Shown here piece after piece: positions 6,744-13,222 of a stretch of DNA of 13,222 nt. This stretch comes from DSUN01 sp035527715. Lineage in GTDB: Bacteria > Planctomycetota > PUPC01 > DSUN01. Positions within the stretch are counted from its first letter, which is position 1; each line of letters opens with the position of its first letter. The position numbers and the translations under genes are program-made. The stretch lies in the NCBI GenBank assembly GCA_035527715.1, contig DATKZY010000228.1, forward strand, positions 1 through 13,222, in the 5' to 3' direction. The notes under the pieces are model-generated. The model was not told where the DNA came from, searched no databases, and was given only the letters and a program-made list of their open reading frames with translations.

Positions 6744-7679
6744 ATGCCCGAAGCCTTCGACTGCGACGTGCTGATCATCGGCGGTGGCTGCGCCGGCCTC
6801 GCCGCCGCCATCTACACCGCCCGCGCCAGCCTCAAGACCATTCTGCTCGACAAGCTGGACCCCGGCGGCCAGCTCGCCACCACCCACGAGGTCGAGAACT
6901 ACCCCGGCTTCCCCGACGTGGTGATGGGGCCGGAGCTGATGGAGCGCTTCGTCCAGCAGGCCCAGCGCTTCGGCACCGAGGTCCGCTCCGCCGAGGTGAA
7001 GTCCGTGTCCGCCCACGACCCCGTCGTTCGGATCGTCCGCACCGGCGAGGGCGAGCTGCGCTGCAAGGCCGTGCTCGTGTGCACCGGCGCCGACCCCAAG
7101 CGGCTCGGCGTGCCGGGCGAGGACCGGCTGCGCGGACGCGGCGTGTCGTACTGCGCCACGTGCGACGCCCCGTTCTTCAAGGACAAGGAGGTCGTGGTCG
7201 TCGGCGGCGGCAACACCGCCGTGGACGAGGGGAACTACGTCACGAAGTTCGCCCGACAGGTCTCGCTCGTCCACCGCCGCGACAAGTTGCGCGCCGACCC
7301 GGTCATCCAGGACCGCGCCCTCAAGAACCCCAAGATGCGCTTCGTGTGGGACACCGTGGTCACGGAAATCCTCGGCGACAAGGCGGTCGAGAAGGTGCGG
7401 CTCAGAAACGTCAAGACCGGCGAGGAGTCCGAGATGGCGGCCCAGGGCTGCTTCATCCTCGTCGGCACCACGCCCAACACCGCCTTCCTCAAGGGCGTGT
7501 GCGACCTCGACGACCTCGGCTTCGTCAAGGTAAACGCCCGCAAGGAGACGACTGTGCCCGGCATCTTCGCCGCGGGCGACTGCGAGGATGCCGTGTGGCG
7601 CCAGGCCGTCACCGCGGCCGGCTTCGGCTGCTCCGCCGCCATCGCCGCCAAGCACTACATTGACAACCTGGAGGGATGA
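6744..7679 (+). CDS. trxB: Thioredoxin reductase (NADPH, FAD)
   Basis: The 311-residue protein has the length and layout of the low-molecular-weight thioredoxin reductase, which passes electrons from NADPH through FAD to thioredoxin or a similar disulfide substrate. The FAD fold begins at CDVLIIGGGCAG (G13, G15, G18). The redox-active motif C137-A-T-C140-D is followed by the NADPH-binding VVVVGGGNTAVDEG and by VHRRDKLRAD. The C-terminal FAD motif GIFAAGDC and RQAVTAAGFG complete the set. The usual CATCDG is CATCDA here, a minor difference. AGGAA precedes the ATG. Its stop overlaps the dut start. The position behind two desulforedoxin-like genes suggests that these small proteins may be redox partners, but this is inference. 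No thioredoxin gene is visible in the window. Confidence 0.95.
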   Translation: MPEAFDCDVLIIGGGCAGLAAAIYTARASLKTILLDKLDPGGQLATTHEVENYPGFPDVVMGPELMERFVQQAQRFGTEVRSAEVKSVSAHDPVVRIVRTGEGELRCKAVLVCTGADPKRLGVPGEDRLRGRGVSYCATCDAPFFKDKEVVVVGGGNTAVDEGNYVTKFARQVSLVHRRDKLRADPVIQDRALKNPKMRFVWDTVVTEILGDKAVEKVRLRNVKTGEESEMAAQGCFILVGTTPNTAFLKGVCDLDDLGFVKVNARKETTVPGIFAAGDCEDAVWRQAVTAAGFGCSAAIAAKHYIDNLEG

Positions 7680-8131
7680 TGAGCGACATCGAGATCCACT
7701 TCACCCGCAAGCCCGGCACCGAGGACGTGCCTCTGCCGAAGTACATGAGCGAGCACGCGAGCGGGATGGACGTGTGCGCCGCGGTCGAGCAGCCCGTCAC
7801 CATCGCCCCAGGCGAGGTGAAGCTGGTTCCCACCGGCCTCTTCATCGCCATCCCGCCCGGCTACGAGGTCCAGGTGCGGCCCCGCTCGGGATTGGCCCTC
7901 AAGCACGGCCTCACCGTGGTCAACGCGCCCGGCACGATAGACAGCGATTACCGCGGCGAGGTGTGCGTCATCCTCGGCAACATCGGCCGCGCCCCGTTCA
8001 CGGTCGAGCGGGGCATGCGCATCGCCCAACTCGTCGCCCAGCGAGTGGTCCGCGCCGCCCTCGTTCAGCAGGAAGCCCTCACCGACACCGGCCGCTCCTC
8101 CGGCGGCTTCGGCCACACGGGGGTGAAGTAG
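7679..8131 (+). CDS. dut: Deoxyuridine 5'-triphosphate nucleotidohydrolase (dUTPase)
   Basis: This enzyme hydrolyses dUTP to dUMP and pyrophosphate, keeping uracil out of DNA and feeding dTMP synthesis. All five motifs of the homotrimeric family are present in the 150-residue protein: ASGMDV (27-32), RPRSGLA (67-73), TIDSDYRGEV (86-95, with likely catalytic Asp88), ERGMRIAQLV (110-119) and the C-terminal arm GRSSGGFGHTG (138-148). Two adjacent ATGs are possible, 7676 and 7679. I favour 7679 because GGAGGG (7670-7675) would touch the first one. The 7679 start also gives a TGATG overlap with trxB, typical of translational coupling. The end is 7 nt from the convergent GDSL lipoprotein gene. Confidence 0.95.
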   Translation: MSDIEIHFTRKPGTEDVPLPKYMSEHASGMDVCAAVEQPVTIAPGEVKLVPTGLFIAIPPGYEVQVRPRSGLALKHGLTVVNAPGTIDSDYRGEVCVILGNIGRAPFTVERGMRIAQLVAQRVVRAALVQQEALTDTGRSSGGFGHTGVK

Positions 8132-8138
8132 CCCTCCC

Positions 8139-8930
8139 CTACCTGGCCAGGACGCCGAAGTGGAGCTGCCGGAACGCCAGAAAGTTGAGCCAGTTGCGCA
8201 GGGCGTAGCCGCTGGCCTTCAGGTTCTCGGCACTGTAGTCCTGGGTCTTGCCGGCCGTGGGGTGGACGCCATCGCCGCTGATGAGCGTCCCGTCCCACGC
8301 ATTGCCCGGCTGGAGGCGCAGGATCCCGGCGCAGTAGTCCACCAGCGGGACCTTGTGTTTCTGGGCGACCTCTTTGATGAGCTTGTTCGCCTCGGCCACG
8401 GCCTCCATCCGCCCGCGCCGCGGCGCGATGGTGTTGAGGATGGGAACACACTTGGCAGCGAGGCACTTGCGGACGATGGTCTCGAGGCCCGCCTGGTAGT
8501 CGGCCGGCACGCGCCCGCCCGAGATGTCGTTCGTGCCAACCATGAGGATCGCCGCCTCGGGCTTGTCGCGCGCGAGCACCTTGTCAATGACGCCGAGAAG
8601 GTTGCCGACCCGCCAGCCCGAGTAGTTGCCCTTCTCCGGCCCCTTGTCGCGGCACCCCTTGATGACGTCGCGCCAGCGGCCCGTCTTCGGCTGCTTCGGC
8701 AGCCCGTCGTCGGGGAGCCAGGGCGTCGGGTCGGCCCAGCCGAGCGGCGACCAGAAGGCCATCGAGTAGGTGATGGAATCCCCGAATTGGGCCACCTGGC
8801 CCGCGTTGCCGGCGAAGCCCTCGTGCGCTGCCTTCATGGCATCGAGCCAATAGGGCTTCTCCTCGCCGCCACAGGCGACCGCGGACACGACCAGGAGCCC
8901 CACGCCGACCGTCCGCCACCATGTCCTCAT
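8139..8930 (-). CDS. GDSL/SGNH-family hydrolase, probable lipoprotein
   Basis: The 263-residue protein shows the SGNH hydrolase blocks: block I FGDSIT with nucleophile Ser52, a glycine region NYSGWRVGN (102-110), block III VGTND (Asn134) and block V DGVH with Asp220 and His223. Such enzymes cleave esters, often acetyl or acyl groups on carbohydrates. The N-terminus (MRTWWRTVGVGLLVVSAVAC) looks like a lipoprotein signal with Cys20 as the lipidated residue, although AVAC is not an ideal lipobox. The start at 8930 is chosen because GGAGGAGAG lies 4 nt upstream and the signal sequence begins there. A longer open frame overlapping the MFS gene lacks support. It lies 53 nt downstream of the transporter gene on the same strand, probably as one operon. 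The substrate is unknown. Confidence 0.85.
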   Translation of the reverse strand: MRTWWRTVGVGLLVVSAVACGGEEKPYWLDAMKAAHEGFAGNAGQVAQFGDSITYSMAFWSPLGWADPTPWLPDDGLPKQPKTGRWRDVIKGCRDKGPEKGNYSGWRVGNLLGVIDKVLARDKPEAAILMVGTNDISGGRVPADYQAGLETIVRKCLAAKCVPILNTIAPRRGRMEAVAEANKLIKEVAQKHKVPLVDYCAGILRLQPGNAWDGTLISGDGVHPTAGKTQDYSAENLKASGYALRNWLNFLAFRQLHFGVLAR

Positions 8931-8983
8931 CGCACTCTCCTCCAGAAGCCTCAGCGCCTCCCATGCAGCCCACACCGGCCGCG

Positions 8984-10207
8984 TCATGGGCCGGCCAGCG
9001 GCGCGCCGGCGCCCAAGGACCCCCGCGGCGGGTCGCGGCGCACGAGGCCCGCGACGACCGCCGCCGACACCCAGAGCCCGGCCGCCATGACCAGGAACGG
9101 CGCTCGCAGGCCGTACACCCCGGCCGCGTAGCCCCCCGACCACGGGCCGAGCATCCAGCCAATCGAGCCGGCGGACGCGGTCACGCCATACGCCCTGCCG
9201 ACGTTATGGTCCTCGGTCGTGTGGCGGATGATGGCGTTCGCCGCGGGGAGAATCCCCGCCGCGCCCAGGCCGAAGAGCACGCGGATGCCGCCCAGCTCGA
9301 CGACCGTGTTCGCATACGTGTACGCCAGCGACACCAGGCCGCCGTAGAGGCACGCCGCGATCAGCACGCGCTTGTGGCCCCACCTATCGCCGAGGTGGCC
9401 CAGCAGCACCGCGCCGATGGCCGCCGCGAAGCCTCCGGCCGCCGTCACCAGGCCCACCACGCTGTTCAGCCTCACTCCCGTGCCGTAGATCTCCTCGATG
9501 AACAGCCCAAACGTCGGCGCCGCCGCCGAGTTCGCAAAGCGAAGAGTGAACAGCGCGAACACCGCCGCCAGGAACCCGGGCCCCGCGAACACGCTGCGGA
9601 AGCCGTCCCTGCCGCCCCCCTCCCCGCGCGCCCTCGGCACGAACCCTTCGCGAGTCCCGAACTGCACGAGCAGGCCGCCCGCCAGCAAGAGGAGCGACGA
9701 CAGGGCGAACGTGACGCGATAGCCCACCGCGTCGGCCAGCACCCCGCCGATCAACGGCCCAACGGAGAACCCGACGAATACGGCCGCTTGCATGATGCCC
9801 AGCGCGTAGCCCGCCTTCTCTCGCGGCGCCTCGCTGGCCACCAGGGCCACGAGAGCCGCAATCGTCCCCGTCAGCGCCCCCTGAAGCAAGCGGAACGCCA
9901 CCAGTTGGTGCACATCCCGCGCGATCGAAATCAGGAGCAGGACCAGGACGCCGCCGTACATGGACCGCATGACCATGGGCCGCCGGCCGTAGCGGTCGGC
10001 CAAGAGGCCCCAGATGGGCGCGAAGATGGCCATCGTGAGGCCCGCCGCGCCGTTCACGATGCCCGACCAGCGCGCCACCGCCGCATTGTCCGTCACCCCA
10101 AGCTCGCGGATGTAAAACGCCATGAACGGCATGGCAAGCGAGAAGCCCAGGATCGAGCACGTCTGCGCGATGCAGGCCGCCGTGAACGTCTTGCGCCATG
10201 ATTTCAT
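8984..10207 (-). CDS. MFS transporter, DHA1/MdtG-like
   Basis: The 407-residue protein is highly hydrophobic with about twelve membrane helices. Motif A of the major facilitator superfamily is clear at 67-76 (GLLADRYGRR), and a weaker counterpart, GHLGDRWGHKR, is in the second half. The segment FSLAMPFMAFYIRELGVT followed by WSGIVNG closely resembles the start of E. coli MdtG, a proton-driven drug efflux protein of the DHA1 group. That suggests export or multidrug efflux, but the family also contains sugar transporters, so the substrate is open. It starts at 10207 without a strong ribosome-binding site. It lies between the Gfo/Idh/MocA gene upstream (100-nt gap with a terminator-like hairpin) and the GDSL lipoprotein gene downstream. 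No clear promoter of its own is seen, so some read-through may feed it. Confidence 0.88.
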   Translation of the reverse strand: MKSWRKTFTAACIAQTCSILGFSLAMPFMAFYIRELGVTDNAAVARWSGIVNGAAGLTMAIFAPIWGLLADRYGRRPMVMRSMYGGVLVLLLISIARDVHQLVAFRLLQGALTGTIAALVALVASEAPREKAGYALGIMQAAVFVGFSVGPLIGGVLADAVGYRVTFALSSLLLLAGGLLVQFGTREGFVPRARGEGGGRDGFRSVFAGPGFLAAVFALFTLRFANSAAAPTFGLFIEEIYGTGVRLNSVVGLVTAAGGFAAAIGAVLLGHLGDRWGHKRVLIAACLYGGLVSLAYTYANTVVELGGIRVLFGLGAAGILPAANAIIRHTTEDHNVGRAYGVTASAGSIGWMLGPWSGGYAAGVYGLRAPFLVMAAGLWVSAAVVAGLVRRDPPRGSLGAGAPLAGP

Positions 10208-10233
10208 GGGCGACCGGTCATCTCTTCAAGAGA

Positions 10234-10267
10234 AACGGCGAGCAGCGCCACAGGCCCGCTCGCCGTT
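10234..10267 (-). terminator. Probable intrinsic terminator after the Gfo/Idh/MocA gene
   Basis: On the minus strand a perfect 10-bp stem, AACGGCGAGC with GCTCGCCGTT, encloses a 14-nt loop and is followed by the T-rich run TTTCTCTT. It begins 39 nt after the stop codon of the oxidoreductase gene. The T-run is interrupted, so termination may be partial. A 13-nt palindrome (10221-10233) lies between it and the MFS start. Confidence 0.5.
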
Positions 10268-10306
10268 CGAATGCACGCTGTCCCGAGCCGTCGCGGCGCG
10301 AGCCGC

Positions 10307-11611
10307 TCAAGCCTTGCCAGGCACGGGCGCCTCCCCGTCCTTCGGCGCGGTCACCTGGCCGGCCTCGAAGTCCTCGGGCGACGGCTTGAAGGCGAGGCCG
10401 TAGAGGTCCGACTTGGCGGCGGGGTCCACCAGCTCCTTCCACTCGACCTTTCGGCCCGTGTAGGCGGCGGTGCGGCCCAGGATCGCCGTCAGGCTCGCCT
10501 CCGTCACGTCCTTCGCGTTGTTGATCGGCGTGCCCTTCAGCAGGCTGTCGAGGAGCACATAGTGCTCCTGGACGTACATGCTGCCGTGCACCTCGATGGC
10601 GGGCGGCGGCACCTTCGTGCCGTCCCACAGCGTCACGCCGGCGCCGATGCGCGCCCAGCCCTTCTCGCCCGTCAGGTGGATGCCGTTGCCCCAGTTCCAG
10701 CAGCCGTTGATCTGGCGGCAGATGTTGTGCACGTGCACCTGGCCGGGATACTCGTAGTCCACGCTGAAGCAGTCGTACTGGTCGCCCGTCTGGCGGCGAT
10801 GGCGCGCGCCGATGCCGACGGCTGCCAGCGGCGTGGCGCCCATGCACCAGTTCTGCATGTCAATGGTGTGCACGTCCTGCTCGACGATGTGGTCGCCCGA
10901 CATCTCGGCGAAGCTGTACCAGTTGCGGACCATGTACTCGGCGTCGCTCCAGCCCTCGGCGCGCGGCACGAAGCCGAGGCGTCCGATGCAATAGTAGGTC
11001 ACGCCGCCCAGGGGCCGGCCGATCGCGCCGTCGGCGATGAGCTGGCGCAGCCCCCCGTAGCCCTTCTCGTGCCGGAGGCACGTGCCCGCCAGCACGCCGA
11101 TGCCCTTCTTCGCCGCCTCCGCGCCCGCGGCGAACATCCTGCGGCACCCCACGGGGTCCACCGCCACGGGCTTCTCCACGAAGATATGCTTCCCCGCCTG
11201 CACCGCCGCCTCGAAGTGCACGGGGCGGAACGTGGGCGAGGTGCACATCAGCACGATCTCCACGTCGGTGGCGATCAGCTTCTTGTACGCGTCGAAGCCC
11301 GTGAAGCACTGGGCCTCGGGCACGTCCTGCCCCTTGCCCTTCAGCATGCCGCGCGTCGCGGCCACCTTGTCGGGGAACGCGTCGGCCAGGGCCACCACGC
11401 GGAGGTCCACGTTGAGGGCCTTCCCCGCGTTCAGGATGTCGCCGAGCGCCCCGCGGCCGCGGCCGCCGCAGCCGATCAGCCCCACCTTGAACGCCTTGGC
11501 CGCCTGCCCGCGCGCCGTCGCGCCCAGGATCGCCAGCCCCCCCAGCGCCGCACCGGCGCCCGCCCCCGTCCTCATGAAGTCCCGCCGCGACACTGCACCA
11601 GCCCTGCTCAT
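10307..11611 (-). CDS. Gfo/Idh/MocA-family oxidoreductase with Tat signal
   Basis: The 434-residue protein begins with a twin-arginine signal (SRRDFM at 8-13, then a Gly/Ala-rich hydrophobic stretch), so it is probably exported folded with its cofactor. The Rossmann motif is VGLIGCGGRGRG (43-54). The family EKP motif is at 146-148, and the substrate-side segment SGDHIVEQDVHTIDMQNW follows at 238-255. Members oxidise or reduce sugars and related polyols with NAD(P), and many Tat-exported paralogues occur in Planctomycetota. The start at 11611 is set by AGGAG 7 nt upstream and by the position of the Tat signal. The N-terminal extension that the open frame would permit is unsupported. A promoter lies at 11670-11698. 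The downstream MFS and GDSL genes on the same strand suggest a shared carbohydrate-related role, which is inference. Confidence 0.92.
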   Translation of the reverse strand: MSRAGAVSRRDFMRTGAGAGAALGGLAILGATARGQAAKAFKVGLIGCGGRGRGALGDILNAGKALNVDLRVVALADAFPDKVAATRGMLKGKGQDVPEAQCFTGFDAYKKLIATDVEIVLMCTSPTFRPVHFEAAVQAGKHIFVEKPVAVDPVGCRRMFAAGAEAAKKGIGVLAGTCLRHEKGYGGLRQLIADGAIGRPLGGVTYYCIGRLGFVPRAEGWSDAEYMVRNWYSFAEMSGDHIVEQDVHTIDMQNWCMGATPLAAVGIGARHRRQTGDQYDCFSVDYEYPGQVHVHNICRQINGCWNWGNGIHLTGEKGWARIGAGVTLWDGTKVPPPAIEVHGSMYVQEHYVLLDSLLKGTPINNAKDVTEASLTAILGRTAAYTGRKVEWKELVDPAAKSDLYGLAFKPSPEDFEAGQVTAPKDGEAPVPGKA

Positions 11612-11639
11612 GCTCGCACTCCTTGCCCAGTGTCTGTTC

Positions 11640-11661
11640 CTCGGAGCGGTCCACCTCCGAG
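11640..11661 (-). promoter_or_regulatory. Inverted repeat in the leader of the oxidoreductase gene
   Basis: CTCGGAG (11640-11646) and CTCCGAG (11655-11661) form a perfect 7-bp inverted repeat with an 8-nt spacer. It lies directly downstream of the minus-strand -10 element and about 30 nt before the start codon. It could be a repressor operator or a 5' UTR hairpin; the sequence alone does not decide. Confidence 0.35.
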
Positions 11662-11669
11662 TTGTCCCC

Positions 11670-11698
11670 ACCTTACTCCCCCCCGCCCTTGGTGTCAA
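11670..11698 (-). promoter_or_regulatory. Promoter of the Gfo/Idh/MocA gene (minus strand)
   Basis: Read on the minus strand, a perfect TTGACA (11693-11698) is followed after 17 nt by TAAGGT (11670-11675), which matches TATAAT at three of six positions. The start site would be near 11663, giving a leader of about 50 nt. It is divergent from the promoter at 11744-11772, with 45 nt between the two -35 boxes. Confidence 0.5.
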
Positions 11699-11743
11699 GC
11701 AGCCAATCGCAGGAGCTCTCGCGCACCCAACTTCGCAAAAGCC

Positions 11744-11772
11744 TTGACATTCTGAAAGGAGACGCCTATCAT
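11744..11772 (+). promoter_or_regulatory. Near-consensus sigma70 promoter for the LamG-like gene
   Basis: A perfect TTGACA (11744-11749), a 17-nt spacer and TATCAT (11767-11772, five of six matches to TATAAT) make this the strongest promoter in the window. Transcription would begin near 11779, about 440 nt before the ATG at 12220. Confidence 0.7.
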
Positions 11773-11778
11773 GCGTCC

Positions 11779-12219
11779 CAGTCGGCGAGAGGCCCGCTGC
11801 TCGGGATGAGCAGTCAGGCCGGAGAACCACCCGCCAGGAACAGCCGGCCGGAGGCGGCGGAGAGCGTTAGGGGGGACCCTGTGCCCACCAAATTGCTCTT
11901 CCCTCCCGTGGCAGACGGGAACCCGCCGCTCCGCATCGCGTTCGGGATTGCCGAATCATCCCAAGGGACACTTGTCCAACTGAGACCAAACCAGCAAAGG
12001 AGAGCCTCCATGCAGGCAGGTGTGCCATCACCTGGGTCGGGGACGCTTCGCTTCTGTGGGCATCACCCTCCCTGGGCGGCCGTTGCCCGGCCCGAGCGCG
12101 GGCCAACGGCCTTCGTGAACCGGGGTTTCCTTCATGTAGGGTTCCGCGGGGGCGGTGGAGACGGCCCCGCCCCTGTGGTGTCGCAAGAGCCTTGTGAAAC
12201 GGGACGAAAGGAGAGAGCA
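11779..12219 (+). other. Long structured 5' leader of the LamG-like gene, possible RNA element
   Basis: No convincing gene is present in these 440 nt, but perfect short hairpins follow one another. They are CTGCTC-GGGAT-GAGCAG (11797-11813, extended by GGCC/GGCC), TCCCGT-GGCAG-ACGGGA (11904-11920), TTCGG-GATTG-CCGAA (11941-11955) and CAGGTG-TGCCAT-CACCTG (12017-12034). Next is GGCCGTTG/CAACGGCC enclosing GCCCG-AGCG-CGGGC (12078-12111), and last GGGGCGG/CCGCCCC (12149-12173). A GGAG at 11999 faces CTCC at 12006. I could not match it to the TPP, SAM, cobalamin, glycine, FMN or cyclic-di-GMP riboswitch cores from memory. It may be a cis-regulatory leader or contain a separate small RNA. The start assumes the promoter at 11744-11772. 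Confidence 0.4.
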
Positions 12220-13222
12220 ATGAACGGATTGCGTGCAGTGCTGGCATTGGTTGTGGGCTGGCTGGTCCTGGGCCTTTCCGGGGCGGCTCACGCCCTGCCT
12301 GTGGCCAACGGCCTCGTCGCCTGGTACGACGCGAACGACATTGACGGGAACCCCCTGACCGCCAACCCGGCCAACGGCACGGCCGTGGGCACGTGGGTGA
12401 ACAAGGCCAACCCCGGGACCAACAACGGGACGGCCACTGGCACCACGCCGACGCTCCGGAGCGCACCGGGCGACCTGATGAACGGCGACTCAGTGATCCG
12501 GTTCACGGCCGCCTCGGGCACAGGCTACAACATCGGCACCTTCCGCACGAGCGCAGGCGGGGTCAATTACTTCGGGGTCACCAAGAGCACTGTGACTTCG
12601 GGCACCTGGCAGCGCCTCATCTCCTCGTACGACAATGGCCAGACGGCGGGCACCGACTACCAGGGCGAGAACTGGTGCCTCGTCCGGCCGCTCTCCGAGA
12701 GCGATGGCACGGCCAGGGCCTATCCCTCTCCCTACTCCGGCGCCGTGTCCCAGTACTCCAACACCGGCAAGAGCATGGAGAATATGCGCCTCGGGCGCAA
12801 TGCGCAGAGCGGCAGCGACCTCCTCAACGCCGACATGGCCGAGGTGCTGCTCTACGACCGACAGCTCAACATGGCCGAGCGCATCATCACGCAGAACTAC
12901 CTGATGGCCAAGTACAACGGCACGAACTACTGGGCGGGCTCCCCCCCGACCGTCCAGCCACCACTCAACGACTTCTACGCCGGCGACGACGCGGCCAGGG
13001 GTAACTACGACCTCCACGTCTTTGGCGTCGGCCAGCAGGTGGGCGCGGCGAACCAGCTCCTCATCAGCACGACCAGCACGAACCCCCTCTTCGCCAACGC
13101 AGGGCTCATCCTCGAGGTCACCGGGGGCCTCGGCGATAACGAGTACCTCCTCGCAGGCCACAAGACCGCCGTCAACAGCGGCGTCACGACCGACCTGCCC
13201 GACGCCGTGCTCGAGCGCTGGG
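12220..13222 (+). CDS. Secreted LamG-like surface protein, 3' end outside the window
   Basis: At least 334 residues are encoded and no stop is reached. The ATG at 12220 has AGGAGAG upstream and begins a clear signal peptide, with cleavage near AHA at about residue 25. Residues of about 28-225 fit a concanavalin A/LamG-type fold: GLVAWYDANDIDGNP at the start, SVIRFTA, and AEVLLYDRQLNMAERIITQNYLM at the end, a typical LamG_3-like ending. After a short linker, residues 250-334 (from YAGDDAARGNYDLHVFGVGQQ to LPDAVLERW) resemble the domain that often follows LamG in Bacteroidota and PVC proteins (DUF8202-like, low certainty). A C-terminal sorting signal such as PEP-CTERM would lie beyond the window. 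A cell-surface adhesion or carbohydrate-binding role is likely. An in-frame ATG at 12010 with its own AAAGGAGAG would add 70 residues but would bury the signal peptide. Confidence 0.8.
   Translation, partial: MNGLRAVLALVVGWLVLGLSGAAHALPVANGLVAWYDANDIDGNPLTANPANGTAVGTWVNKANPGTNNGTATGTTPTLRSAPGDLMNGDSVIRFTAASGTGYNIGTFRTSAGGVNYFGVTKSTVTSGTWQRLISSYDNGQTAGTDYQGENWCLVRPLSESDGTARAYPSPYSGAVSQYSNTGKSMENMRLGRNAQSGSDLLNADMAEVLLYDRQLNMAERIITQNYLMAKYNGTNYWAGSPPTVQPPLNDFYAGDDAARGNYDLHVFGVGQQVGAANQLLISTTSTNPLFANAGLILEVTGGLGDNEYLLAGHKTAVNSGVTTDLPDAVLERW

Noticed and set aside
6102..7655. N-terminal extension of the pgsA frame across trxB
   Set aside because: The frame stays open because trxB is GC-rich. The family N-terminus begins at the GTG at 6101 with a good ribosome-binding site, and the upstream part lacks homology.
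8921..10201. Plus-strand open frame of 426 codons opposite the MFS gene
   Set aside because: Its product is an Arg/His/Gln/Ala-rich string with no hydrophobic core, while the minus strand encodes a clear 12-helix transporter with motif A.
10258..10275. GTTCGAAT as a possible tRNA T-loop
   Set aside because: The flanking bases do not form a 5-bp T-stem, and no D-arm, anticodon arm or acceptor stem is present. The sequence is better explained by the terminator hairpin.
10271..11755. Plus-strand open frame of 494 codons opposite the Gfo/Idh/MocA gene
   Set aside because: It is antisense to a well-supported gene, its product looks like shadow coding, and it crosses the minus-strand promoter and leader.
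11797..12000. Known housekeeping RNA (RNase P, SRP RNA, tmRNA) in the leader
   Set aside because: I looked for the conserved core strings of these RNAs and found none. The hairpins are real, but no known family can be named.

Overview
This 13.2 kb window of very GC-rich DNA carries eleven protein-coding genes on both strands. It has no rRNA, tRNA, CRISPR array or insertion sequence that I can see. Several traits point to an uncultured bacterium of the Planctomycetota or the wider PVC group: a Tat-exported Gfo/Idh/MocA oxidoreductase, a secreted LamG-type surface protein, a secreted multidomain PHP protein, a GDSL lipoprotein, and an intergenic palindromic repeat. Third codon positions are mostly G or C throughout, and no block looks compositionally foreign. 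The phylum is an inference from gene style, not from a marker gene.

Layout. Positions 1-367 hold a large imperfect palindrome and then a good sigma70-type promoter. That promoter serves a secreted protein made of a carbohydrate-binding-like domain, a beta-propeller and a PHP/DUF3604-like metal site (368-3175, +). Its 3' end overlaps the end of mutY (3144-4229, -) by 32 nt. Divergent from mutY is a proline/alanine-rich protein with a zinc ribbon and one membrane anchor (4362-5468, +), which converges on pgsA (5496-6101, -). A divergent promoter region (6102-6256) separates pgsA from a compact + operon: a desulforedoxin-like protein, a tandem double desulforedoxin-like protein, thioredoxin reductase trxB, and dUTPase dut, whose start overlaps the trxB stop.

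The next block is on the - strand. A Gfo/Idh/MocA oxidoreductase (10307-11611) comes first, then a terminator-like hairpin, an MdtG-like MFS transporter (8984-10207) and a GDSL/SGNH lipoprotein (8139-8930). The block may serve carbohydrate uptake and processing, but no substrate can be read from the sequence. The 608 bp region 11612-12219 contains divergent promoters. The + strand one is near consensus and feeds a leader of about 440 nt rich in hairpins, ahead of a secreted LamG-like protein that runs off the window (12220-13222).

Functional themes. The trxB operon looks like thiol/metal redox maintenance joined by translational coupling to nucleotide-pool hygiene. MutY, with an intact Nudix box, adds oxidised-guanine repair. 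PgsA makes anionic phospholipid. The remaining genes are envelope or secreted proteins. Points that most deserve a second look are the long structured leader at 11779-12219, the large palindrome at 18-231, the three desulforedoxin-like modules with identical cysteine spacing beside trxB, and the domain mix of the first gene.
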